DNA from: Stenotrophomonas_A sp035539015 | Lineage (GTDB): Bacteria > Pseudomonadota > Gammaproteobacteria > Xanthomonadales > Xanthomonadaceae | Length of the DNA: 14,578 bases | Assembly (NCBI GenBank): GCA_035539015.1 | Contig: DATLJF010000333.1 | Span: 1-14,578, forward strand | Reading direction: 5' to 3' | Shown: positions 7,453 to 13,551 of the stretch, one piece after another | Numbering within the stretch: the stretch's first letter is position 1 | Layout: the number at the start of each line of letters is the position of its first letter | Notes under the pieces: model-generated | The model's input: the letters and a program-made list of their open reading frames with translations, nothing else | The model's database searches: none | What the model was told of the DNA's origin: nothing | Program-made: the position numbers and the translations under genes

Positions 7453-8400
7453 TCACCTTAGAAGGTCGAGGATAGGATTCTCGTACTTGGCATATGAGGC
7501 GCGGCCTCGCTGCCAAAGAACGTTCAACTTCTCCAGATCGTGTTCCAATAAATCCGTTGCCATCTCCGGCTGCTCATAGGTTTCGCTTACCCGCACGGTC
7601 TGCACGTCCCTATAAAGGATCGAGCGAAGTTGATCCATGGACTGAGTGTTTATCTCGAGCGTCTTTTGCAAAAGGGCGATCGAATTGAATGGGATCGCTT
7701 TTGCGAGCTCGACGGTAAAGCGCCGTTTGGGCGGGTAGACCCCGACGCCGATGCTGAGTACGCGGACTTGCGCTGGACTAACGCCCATAGGCCCAAGAGC
7801 GTCTGCTATCGCATAGAGCGTGGGATTGTTCGCACAATAGCCGCCGTCTAGGAGCTCGACCCGCTCGCGATGCGCCGTTTCGATTGTGGCGCGCCTGAAG
7901 AACGGAAACGCTGAACAGGACGCGCGGACAGCATCGGAAACCTTGACGCCGAAGCCCGGTACGAAACTTCCTCTCGAACCGTGTGCCTGCCCTATGTTCG
8001 CTTTGAAAATCATAGGGCGCTCGGTCAGCCAGCGCACGGCAACTATGCCGACGCCAGTGCGCATGTCCTCGAAGGTCGCATCACCGAAAACCTCAGCTGC
8101 TAGCTTCTCTAGTGCTGCGGTCCTGGTACTCACTAGACGCTTCTGCATCAGAGCCGGGACATGCTCCCGGTATAGATCGTGGATCTCGGGAATGCTCCGG
8201 CCCAGCGCAAGAAGGGCCCCAATGATCGATCCGGTGCTCGTCCCGTAGATGAGATCGAAATGTTGATAGAGGGGGCCGCCCAGGGCGGCTTCAACTTCCG
8301 ACAGTACACCGAGCGTGTAGAAGCCTTTTGCGCCGCCGCCATCCAGCGTCAAAACGCGCAAGGCTCGTCCTTCGCTCCTCGCAGCTTCCTGTGCCGCCAT
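7453..8400 (-). CDS. capV: CapV-like patatin phospholipase, CBASS effector
   Basis: This 315-residue patatin-family lipase has the oxyanion loop DGGGAKG (20-26), the nucleophile elbow GTSTG with Ser55, and the catalytic Asp185 in DGGY, so the Ser-Asp dyad is complete. In CBASS, CapV-type enzymes bind the cyclic dinucleotide from the partner CD-NTase and degrade membrane phospholipids, killing the infected cell before phage release. The order effector then synthase with a 5-base gap is the usual one for capV operons. A strong Shine-Dalgarno (AGGGAGAAGG) precedes the ATG at 8400. There is no signal peptide, consistent with a cytoplasmic enzyme activated on demand. The part after about residue 215 is the variable region and the likely ligand-responsive part, which is inference. 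Confidence 0.9.
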   Translation of the reverse strand: MAAQEAARSEGRALRVLTLDGGGAKGFYTLGVLSEVEAALGGPLYQHFDLIYGTSTGSIIGALLALGRSIPEIHDLYREHVPALMQKRLVSTRTAALEKLAAEVFGDATFEDMRTGVGIVAVRWLTERPMIFKANIGQAHGSRGSFVPGFGVKVSDAVRASCSAFPFFRRATIETAHRERVELLDGGYCANNPTLYAIADALGPMGVSPAQVRVLSIGVGVYPPKRRFTVELAKAIPFNSIALLQKTLEINTQSMDQLRSILYRDVQTVRVSETYEQPEMATDLLEHDLEKLNVLWQRGRASYAKYENPILDLLR

Positions 8401-8423
8401 AGCCTTCTCCCTTGGATCGCCCG

Positions 8424-8453
8424 ATTAGACGGCTTCCGGGGCAGGCGGCGCAA
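8424..8453 (-). promoter_or_regulatory. Possible sigma-70 promoter of the CBASS operon
   Basis: On the minus strand TCTAAT (8429-8424) matches five of six bases of the -10 consensus. It is preceded, 18 bases upstream, by TTGCGC (8453-8448), a poor -35. Transcription would start near 8417 and give a leader of about 17 bases holding the Shine-Dalgarno. The element would lie between cos and capV, allowing expression from the prophage independent of late phage promoters. Confidence 0.35.
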
Positions 8454-8463
8454 GACGCGGCCT

Positions 8464-8501
8464 GCTCCACCTGGCGCGCGCAGTCGTCGCCCCGCCACGC
8501 C
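8464..8501 (-). other. Putative P2-type cos site
   Basis: The minus strand from 8501 reads GGCGTGGCGGGGCGACGAC. The P2 cohesive end, recalled from the literature, is GGCGAGGCGGGGAAAGCAC: 14 of 19 bases agree, and the following TGCGCGC agrees completely, as does GGTGG a few bases later. The strand is the one expected from P2, whose left end runs from cos towards Q; here Q lies to the left on the plus strand. The DNA on both sides is very GC-rich and without a convincing gene. The match was made by eye from memory of the P2 left end, so it needs an alignment. Confidence 0.6.
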
Positions 8502-8696
8502 TGCGGTCTTGATGCGCCCTTTTTTCCGCACCCCCGCGCCCCGGCCCCGGCGCCCGCCGCCGCTGCGTCTCGCCGGCCTCCCGGGAGGTGGCCTGGCCCT
8601 GCGGTTCCCTGCGCGGGAAGGTCCTTTGAAAGACGTCCTAGGCGGCCCTGCCCGGCAACCGGCCGGTGGCCAGAATTTCCAAGTGGCCATCGGAAA

Positions 8697-8973
8697 CAGG
8701 TAATCAGGTAATCAGGCCCGCTGAGGCGCGACTAAGCCCTTGATGCGTATGGAGAAAGTCACGTTACCTCGGCAGGTAATTTGAGGTAATCCGGCGAGCC
8801 TGAAAAGGTAATGTTATTGATTTATAAAGACTTTTTTCAATGATCAGATTACCTCCCCAAAAGGTAATTCCGTTACCTCGAAATTACCCCGGAATTACCT
8901 TTGATATATGTTCATATGTTGTTGATAGTACAGGGCAAATTGGCTGCATTCGGAACAGGTTACCTGAATTACC
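8697..8973. repeat. Array of GGTAAT/ATTACC iteron-like repeats
   Basis: Thirteen copies of GGTAAY or its complement lie in 277 bases. Plus-strand GGTAAT occurs at 8699, 8707, 8775, 8785, 8807 and 8863; ATTACC at 8848, 8883, 8894 and 8968; GTTACC at 8763, 8872 and 8959. The first two form an exact 8-base tandem (CAGGTAAT twice). AT-rich stretches at about 8811-8840 and 8899-8930 are embedded among them in otherwise GC-rich DNA. Repeats in both orientations with AT-rich gaps are typical of replication origins bound by an initiator (as in satellite P4) or of a multi-site operator. No initiator gene is adjacent. Confidence 0.75.
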
Positions 8974-8975
8974 TC

Positions 8976-9339
8976 TTCCCGGTGGGCATCTGAAAAATTG
9001 AGATAGGGCGGGCCTGGAATGGTTCGCCAGCCACTCGCTAAAACCGGAGCCCCGCCACTGCTAGCCAGCGAGGCCGATTCACTTGCTGGTTGCGTTTGCC
9101 GGCATGGCCGTCGCTATCGCCGATGAGGCCGGCATCGGCGACAGCTGCTGGGCGGAGGGTTAGGCGCTGGCCATGCTCGAGCGTCGCGGACTGGTATCGG
9201 CGGCGGTAGGGGAGGGCTGGGTCGACCCGAGAGGCAGAAATCGGACCTGCTCAGCTTTGCCGCGATTTCACCGGCCAGCCGGAACCCGAGGTCGCTGCGG
9301 CCGGCCACGACCGAACCGTCATCAACATCACGCGCGATC
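8976..9339. other. Degenerate intergenic stretch without a supportable gene
   Basis: Between the repeat array and the response regulator no open frame has a start, a ribosome-binding site and a recognisable sequence. Short frames are broken by stops; for example the plus frame beginning ATGGTTCGCCAG at 9019 ends after 35 codons, and a neighbouring frame reading AFAGMAVAIADEAG stops soon after. A minus frame containing VAGRSDLGFRLAGEIAAKL (upstream of 9240) looks protein-like but leads nowhere. This may be the eroded remains of the phage right arm. That is a guess. Confidence 0.4.
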
Positions 9340-9951
9340 CTACTTGGCGACAATAAGCCCGCACTTCGTGAGTTGGTTGATCAGTTGCAGCAGAGTGGAT
9401 GCGCCACACGCCTGCATGGCGGCGAACCTGTGACATTCAATTGTCCGCACAGAGACGTGCATTTCCGCGGCCACCTGTTTAGTTCTACTTCCAGACGCTA
9501 GGCGAGAAATTACTTCAATCTGCCGCTTCGTCAGCGACCCGATGGGCGCGGGCGCGCAGTAGGGCCGCGTCGATGTGGAACTGTACTTCTTTCCTGATGC
9601 GACATTGCGCACAGCCCTACAAAGGTCTTCAGCGGGCCCCGTCTTGGTGATAAACCCGTGCGCGCCTCCATGAAGTGCGGCGCGTGCCACTTCATCGTCT
9701 GAATTTATAGCCAGAAGGATGAACCTCGTTGTGAGCCTTTCCCTTCGCGCAAGGTCGATGACTCCAAGTCCGTCAAACTTAAACATGTTCATGTCGACGA
9801 TTGCTACGTCGTAAAACCTGGAGCGAAGAAGATCAAGCGCATCGACAGCGCTACTCGCCACACTTGTCATGTAGAGATTGTCTTCGAGGATAGAGGCGAC
9901 GCCCTCTGCAACAACTCGGTGCTCATCGGCTACCAACACAGCGCAGGCCAT
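9340..9951 (-). CDS. FixJ/NarL-family response regulator, orphan
   Basis: The 203-residue protein has an N-terminal receiver domain (about 3-120) and a C-terminal LuxR-type helix-turn-helix (about 138-195). Receiver landmarks are the acidic pair Asp9-Glu10, phospho-acceptor Asp53 in IVDMNM and Lys103 in FITK. The switch Ser/Thr position, aligned with NarL FSVSN, is Ala81. The recognition part SVRTIECHRFAAMQACGASTLLQLI resembles FixJ. It would bind DNA and control transcription in response to a sensor kinase, but no kinase is in the window. The ATG at 9951 has an AGGA about 9 bases upstream. It is divergent from the sulfatase gene over 193 bases, which suggests but does not prove that it regulates that gene. 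Composition is less GC-rich than the phage head genes. Confidence 0.88.
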   Translation of the reverse strand: MACAVLVADEHRVVAEGVASILEDNLYMTSVASSAVDALDLLRSRFYDVAIVDMNMFKFDGLGVIDLARRERLTTRFILLAINSDDEVARAALHGGAHGFITKTGPAEDLCRAVRNVASGKKYSSTSTRPYCAPAPIGSLTKRQIEVISRLASGSRTKQVAAEMHVSVRTIECHRFAAMQACGASTLLQLINQLTKCGLIVAK

Positions 9952-10043
9952 TCTACGTTCCTACTCACGTGGTCCGTCTGTGCACCCTAGCTTGGAGGGC
10001 GGCGGCTTTCAATGTGGCCTAGATACGTAGAACTACTTAGGAA
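9951..10043. promoter_or_regulatory. Inverted-repeat pairs in the regulator/sulfatase divergent region
   Basis: TTCTACGT (9951-9958) is repeated inverted as ACGTAGAA (10025-10032), the latter overlapping the palindrome TACGTA (10024-10029). TTCCTA (9958-9963) is repeated inverted as TAGGAA (10038-10043). The pairs are not nested, so this is not a hairpin; two similar operator-like sites, one at the regulator's own start codon, would fit an autoregulated LuxR-type protein. Evidence is limited to these short matches. Confidence 0.25.
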
Positions 10044-10144
10044 GATTCCGCACTTGCACTGAGGACGGTGCCGCGCTGCAGATGCATGATCAACGGTGGG
10101 GGGGCGCCGTCAATTCCATTCGATTGAATCTTTGGAGCAGCGAA

Positions 10145-11743
10145 ATGGCATCGAAAGCAGCGGATAACAAGTTAGCGCCAGAATCTGGCGCCGCGGGTCA
10201 GCCTAACATTTTGGTGATATGGGGCGACGACATCGGATACTGGAACGTCGGCGCGTATACGCACGGAATGATGGGTCACACGCCCAACATCGACAGCATC
10301 GCCTACGAGGGGATGTTGTTCACCGACCACTACGGCCAACCCAGCTGCACCGCAGGGCGTGCGGCTTTCATCATGGGCCAGTTCCCGATCCGCACAGGCA
10401 TGACCACTATCGGCATTCCGGGTTCCACGCGGGGCATCCAGAAGACCGACCCCACTCTGGCCGAAGTGCTAAAGTCCGTCGGCTATACGACGGCCCAATT
10501 CGGCAAGAATCATCTGGGCGACCGTAATGAATTCTTGCCAACGGTTCATGGTTTTGATGAGTGGTTTGGCAACCTCTATCACCTCAATGCCGAAGAAGAG
10601 CCAGAAGAGTTGGACTATCCGGGTCAGAAGAATCCGGAGTACAAGAAGACCTACGGGCCACGCGGCGTGCTGCATACCTGGGCCACGGACAAGGACGATG
10701 CCACCACCGATCCCAAGTTCGGGCGCGTGGGCAAGCAGAAGATCGAAGACACCGGCCCGTTGACGCGCAAGCGCATGGAAACCTTCGACGGCGAGGTGGT
10801 GGAGAAGACACTCGACTGGCTCGATCGCGTCGGCAATGGCGACCAGCCCTTCTTCTGCTGGTTTAATACCACCGCCATCCACATCCACTCGCATTCGCCG
10901 CAGAAGTGGATCCAGAAGGCGGTCGATGAAGGCCGGGCCGAAGAAGACGTGGTGCGGGCCAAGATGCTGGAGCATGACGAGCAGGTCGGCCAGTTGCTGG
11001 ACAAGCTGCGCGAGCTCGGCATCGAGGAGAACACGATCGTCATCTACAGCACCGATAATGGCAACGAGTTGATGCTGTGGCCCGACGGTGGCTATGCACC
11101 TTTCCGAGGAGAAAAGGGCACCACCTGGGAGGGCGGCGTTCGCGTGCCGCACCTGGTTAAGTGGCCGGCCAAGATCAAGGCGCGATCTGTTTCAAACGGA
11201 GTCCAAAACCATGAAGATGTCTTCGCGACCCTGGCGGCTGCTGCCGGCCTGCCCGACATCAAGGAGAAGCTTGCGAAGGGCCACACTTTGAATGGCACCA
11301 GGTACAAAGTGCATTTGGATGGGTATAACAATCTCGATCACTGGACTGGTAAGACCGATAAATCGGCCCGCCGCGAGATCTTCTACTACGATGAGACGGA
11401 CTTGATGGCAGTACGCGTCGATAACTGGAAAATGCACATTGGCGTCAAGCGAGGCGGCAGCTGGTGGGATCAGAAGTACTATCCGTCGGTGCCGTACGTC
11501 TTCAATTTGAAGATGGATCCGATGGAAAAGATGGACCCGCAGTCTGAGGAGTGGGGCTACATCGGCCGCAAGTTCTTCGCCAACAAGCTGTGGGCTCCCA
11601 CCGCGGCTGGCCCGTTCATCGCCGCGCATCTGCAAACGTTGATGGAATTCCCGCCTTCGCAGGGCGCTGACACGCTTAGCATGAAGAAGGCCTTAGAGGA
11701 AGCCCAGAAGAAGATGGAGAACCCCGCCGGAAGTAGCAACTAG
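10145..11743 (+). CDS. Type I (formylglycine) sulfatase, arylsulfatase-like
   Basis: The 532-residue protein belongs to the alkaline-phosphatase/sulfatase superfamily and would hydrolyse a sulfate ester. The first metal-binding block is WGDDIGYWN (Asp28, Asp29). The active-site signature is CTAGR at 68-72, fitting the consensus Cys-x-(Pro/Ala)-x-Arg, with Cys68 to be oxidised to formylglycine by a separate maturase not seen here. KNHLGD, IHIHSHSP and STDNGNE supply further active-site and metal ligands. The ATG at 10145 has GGAG 7 bases upstream; the longer frame from 10082 has no such site. Neither start gives a hydrophobic signal sequence, so the enzyme looks cytoplasmic, which is unusual since many bacterial sulfatases are exported. 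The substrate is unknown. Its position left of the tRNA remnant suggests that it is island cargo. Confidence 0.9.
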   Translation: MASKAADNKLAPESGAAGQPNILVIWGDDIGYWNVGAYTHGMMGHTPNIDSIAYEGMLFTDHYGQPSCTAGRAAFIMGQFPIRTGMTTIGIPGSTRGIQKTDPTLAEVLKSVGYTTAQFGKNHLGDRNEFLPTVHGFDEWFGNLYHLNAEEEPEELDYPGQKNPEYKKTYGPRGVLHTWATDKDDATTDPKFGRVGKQKIEDTGPLTRKRMETFDGEVVEKTLDWLDRVGNGDQPFFCWFNTTAIHIHSHSPQKWIQKAVDEGRAEEDVVRAKMLEHDEQVGQLLDKLRELGIEENTIVIYSTDNGNELMLWPDGGYAPFRGEKGTTWEGGVRVPHLVKWPAKIKARSVSNGVQNHEDVFATLAAAAGLPDIKEKLAKGHTLNGTRYKVHLDGYNNLDHWTGKTDKSARREIFYYDETDLMAVRVDNWKMHIGVKRGGSWWDQKYYPSVPYVFNLKMDPMEKMDPQSEEWGYIGRKFFANKLWAPTAAGPFIAAHLQTLMEFPPSQGADTLSMKKALEEAQKKMENPAGSSN

Positions 11744-11757
11744 GCGGTTGAGTCTCG

Positions 11758-11784
11758 CGGCACCTGGGGCAGACCTGGGTGCCG
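11758..11784 (+). terminator. Hairpin after the sulfatase gene
   Basis: CGGCACC (11758-11764) pairs perfectly with GGTGCCG (11778-11784) around a 13-base loop, 14 bases after the sulfatase stop. No T-run follows, so it is at best a weak or factor-dependent terminator. Confidence 0.35.
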
Positions 11785-11987
11785 ATCTCCTCTCAAAAGG
11801 AACGGCTGGGTTCAAGCGCTGGCCAATGGCCGCTTTGGAGTCCGCCGCAGGCGTGCCGAAGTGACGAACTCCGGTTCTTGCGCTGGGAAATTTCGGGTCG
11901 TCCCGGTTGGCGATTCAATGCCTTATGTGACCTCTGTTGGGAAAATTGCGCCGCTTAAGTCGTTGATTTGTAAGCTTCAGCGCTGGA

Positions 11988-12033
11988 ACTTTTAATCTTT
12001 TGGTCGAAGGTTCGAATCCTTCACGGCCCACCA
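11988..12033 (+). other. 3' fragment of a tRNA-Lys-like gene, probable prophage/island attachment site
   Basis: The stretch contains an anticodon loop CTTTTAA (Lys, TTT), a complete T arm (GAAGG-TTCGAAT-CCTTC, 12006-12022), the 3' acceptor strand ACGGCCC and a CCA end at 12031-12033. No D arm or 5' acceptor strand is found upstream, and the anticodon stem does not pair (TGGAA against TCTTT), so it is not a working tRNA. Phages and islands that integrate into tRNA genes leave such a displaced 3' end at one junction. The intact tRNA-Lys should then lie at the other end, left of the window. The tRNA identity is secure; its role as junction is inference. Confidence 0.7.
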
Positions 12034-12180
12034 CTTCTTTCAATGACTTGCGTAGATTCTGTGGCGAATTATTCGCCATATTGCTGGGGAATTCCCGGGC
12101 ATCTGGTTTGCTGAATCGTACCTCGTGGTTAGCGGGCACTGATGGCTGTGCCTCGATGGCGCGCAGCCGAAATGGTATTA

Positions 12181-12208
12181 GTGTCCGCTTCCGACCCAAA
12201 GCGGGCAC
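12181..12208. repeat. Short hairpin intergenic repeat, copy 1
   Basis: GTGTCCGCTT (12181-12190) faces AAGCGGGCAC (12199-12208), a 10-base stem with one G-T pair and the loop CCGACCCA. It sits just upstream of the Shine-Dalgarno of the next gene. A half copy, AGCGGGCACT, occurs at 12130-12139. Read on the other strand this repeat family encodes peptides like MPALGRKRT, a well-known spurious protein start in databases. Confidence 0.75.
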
Positions 12209-12224
12209 TCACCAAGGAGGCGAC

Positions 12225-12635
12225 ATGGTGGTTCTTCTACTTGTTGTGATCGGTGCCGCCGCCCTCGTCGGGGTGTTTTTGCTCATATCGCGCAAGAGCG
12301 TGGAGGTCTATCGTGGGCCGCAATGCATGGGGAAGCTCTGGCGCAGGGAGTTCCCCAACTCGCCAAAAGAAGACATCCGGCAGTTCCTTTGGATGTTCTC
12401 CTCCGCGTTTGCCATCCCTCGCCGACGAGCGCTTCTGCTTCGCCCAGATGACGAGTTGCTGACCATTTACGGGGCGCGCTATCCCGTGAACGGCTGGCCT
12501 GACGCATTAGAGTTTGAGACTCTTGCGAACAACCTGGATAAAGTCCATCACCTGTCGTTGGAGAATATCTGGCACGACCGTCTCTCAATGGGTGAGCTTT
12601 TTGCGATGCTCGGTGAGCAAGGCGGAAGGCGCTGA
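12225..12635 (+). CDS. Small membrane-anchored protein of unknown function
   Basis: I do not recognise the family. The ATG at 12225 follows a strong AAGGAGG by 4 bases and gives 136 residues. The frame is open further left through the tRNA remnant, but that part is not coding. Residues 2-21 (VVLLLVVIGAAALVGVFLLI) form one membrane helix followed by RKS, so the bulk probably faces the cytoplasm. The rest is soluble with many aromatic residues: VEVYRGPQCMGKLWRREF, an IRQFLWMFSSAFAIPRRR segment, and DDELLTIYGARYP near residue 80. It is flanked on both sides by copies of the same hairpin repeat. Confidence 0.75.
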   Translation: MVVLLLVVIGAAALVGVFLLISRKSVEVYRGPQCMGKLWRREFPNSPKEDIRQFLWMFSSAFAIPRRRALLLRPDDELLTIYGARYPVNGWPDALEFETLANNLDKVHHLSLENIWHDRLSMGELFAMLGEQGGRR

Positions 12636-12650
12636 GTTAGGTAGTACAAG

Positions 12651-12674
12651 GTCCGCTTTCGACCCGTAGCGGAC
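12651..12674. repeat. Short hairpin intergenic repeat, copy 2
   Basis: GTCCGCT (12651-12657) pairs perfectly with AGCGGAC (12668-12674) around TTCGACCCGT. It lies between the two small unknown genes and matches copy 1 in stem and in the loop core CGACCC. Confidence 0.8.
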
Positions 12675-12696
12675 ATTTCAAGCAAGGCCAGACGAT

Positions 12697-13074
12697 ATGG
12701 TCAGAATCCGACAGCATGGAAGCAACAACGAGCTGTTCGACGTTGCCCGCTTTCTAACAGACATCGATAGGTTCGTCCCGCCGGAGATTTGGCACGTTGC
12801 GGTTGAATGGTGTGTCGGAGAGCGCGCCGCTGAGATCGAGCAACTGACGGAGTCGGGTTGCTACATGGCAGACGCCGATTTTCGTTCGATCTATTCCGGC
12901 GTCCGCCAGACCATCGATGGACGCTTTATCGGTCTGCGCAATGAGGAGCGGCTATTTGAGCTAGTCGCCGTCGATTCGTCTTTCTGGGAAGTGGTCGGAC
13001 CGGAATCCTTCGAGGCACACATGCTCGCTACGTACGGAACGTGGCGCCCTTTGGCACCTGCCTCGACAGACTGA
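12697..13074 (+). CDS. Small soluble protein of unknown function
   Basis: The 125-residue product is not recognised. It has no signal peptide, membrane helix or cysteine cluster. Composition is acidic and aromatic: FLTDIDRFVPPEIWHVAVEWCVGERAAEIEQL near the start and a GRFIGLRNEERLFELVAVDSSFWEVVGPESFEAHM region near the end, suggesting a compact globular domain. An AAGG about 11 bases upstream may serve as Shine-Dalgarno. It lies between hairpin-repeat copies 2 and 3, the same arrangement as the preceding gene. Confidence 0.7.
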   Translation: MVRIRQHGSNNELFDVARFLTDIDRFVPPEIWHVAVEWCVGERAAEIEQLTESGCYMADADFRSIYSGVRQTIDGRFIGLRNEERLFELVAVDSSFWEVVGPESFEAHMLATYGTWRPLAPASTD

Positions 13075-13096
13075 CCGCTCCTGGCCCAAAGCGGAC
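13073..13096. repeat. Short hairpin intergenic repeat, copy 3 (degenerate)
   Basis: GACCGCT (13073-13079) faces AGCGGAC (13090-13096) with one mismatch, around a loop holding TGGCCCA. The left arm overlaps the stop of the preceding gene. It is the weakest of the three copies; the right arm, AAAGCGGACAT, is the best preserved part. Confidence 0.6.
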
Positions 13097-13265
13097 ATCG
13101 ACAGGTTGGGGTTTAGGCAGGGTTATCGGAGGTAGCTAGAGACGCCTTCCCACCCGAAATCGACGTCGGTGGTTGCTAGAGCAATCCTCAAGGAGCGCCG
13201 CCGGCTATGCAGCGCACGGAACGGCTGGTGCACAATGTGGCGTCTCGAATAGATATGGACGCATC

Positions 13266-13484
13266 ATGGATATTGAAGCCCTTCTAAGTGCGGCTTTGCG
13301 CGAGGCAGGTTACGGGCCGGACGCCATAGGCTCGGCGATGCCACGGATCGTGCGCATTCTGGAGGCCGAGGATGTGCGTATCGAGATGGGTCGCAGCCTA
13401 TCGCGCAAGGAGCGCGACTACGTGCGCCTCCAACTCGAGCTTGGACTTAGCGTGTCGGAAGTCGTCGCAGGCTTGAAGAAGTGA
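13266..13484 (+). CDS. Small helical protein of unknown function
   Basis: The 72-residue product (start MDIEALLSAALREAGYGPDAIGS) is predicted by eye to be nearly all helix, with a charged middle (ILEAEDVRIEMGRSLSRKERDYVRLQLELG) and a final SVSEVVAGLKK segment that could be a small helix-turn-helix. No Shine-Dalgarno stands out before the ATG at 13266, and the frame also extends upstream to 13173. A regulator or antitoxin-like role is possible, but nothing adjacent supports it. It is convergent with the oxidoreductase. Confidence 0.5.
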   Translation: MDIEALLSAALREAGYGPDAIGSAMPRIVRILEAEDVRIEMGRSLSRKERDYVRLQLELGLSVSEVVAGLKK

Positions 13485-13501
13485 GTGACGGCGATGCGCG
13501 T

Positions 13502-13543
13502 AGGCAGGTCGCGCCCTGTCTCTTGCGGACGACATTATCGTCC
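13502..13543. terminator. Tandem hairpins between convergent genes
   Basis: AGGCAGG (13502-13508) pairs with CCTGTCT (13515-13521) with one G-T pair. GGACGA (13527-13532) pairs perfectly with TCGTCC (13538-13543) around CATTA. Two stem-loops in the 67-base gap between convergent genes would suit a bidirectional terminator, though T-runs are missing. Confidence 0.4.
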
Positions 13544-13551
13544 CCAACCCC

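Larger units (their letters stand above)
1..12033. mobile_element. P2-like prophage, partial, with defence cargo and atypical right arm
   Basis: The gene order M-N-O on one strand, P-Q diverging, and a cos-like site beyond Q is that of P2-like temperate phages. The left end lies outside the window, where L, tail and lysis genes are expected. A tRNA-Lys 3' fragment at 11988-12033 is the best candidate for the right junction. No integrase, repressor, cox, B or A gene is seen between cos (about 8501) and this junction, so the right arm is deleted or replaced, or the junction belongs to a different island. The identity of the head genes is firm; the right boundary is inferred. Confidence 0.65.

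Noticed and set aside
8577..8588. Perfect palindrome CCTCCCGGGAGG
   Set aside because: In this very GC-rich stretch short palindromes are expected, and nothing ties it to a function.
8349..8690. 113-codon minus frame upstream of capV
   Set aside because: It runs through the cos-like site and overlaps the capV start; composition is Arg/Gly/Pro-rich as expected of a chance frame in GC-rich DNA, and there is no ribosome-binding site.
8697..8973. CRISPR array interpretation of the GGTAAT repeats
   Set aside because: Units are only 6-8 bases, occur on both strands and have irregular spacing; no cas gene is present.
11915..12208. 97-codon minus frame containing GREGFEPSTKRLKV and MPALGRKRT
   Set aside because: The first peptide is the reverse reading of the tRNA 3' end and the second the reverse reading of the hairpin repeat; both are familiar spurious translations.
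12130..13096. True integron attC array
   Set aside because: The repeats are too short and lack the paired core sites expected of attC, and no integron integrase is in the window; only the cassette-like layout is kept as an observation.
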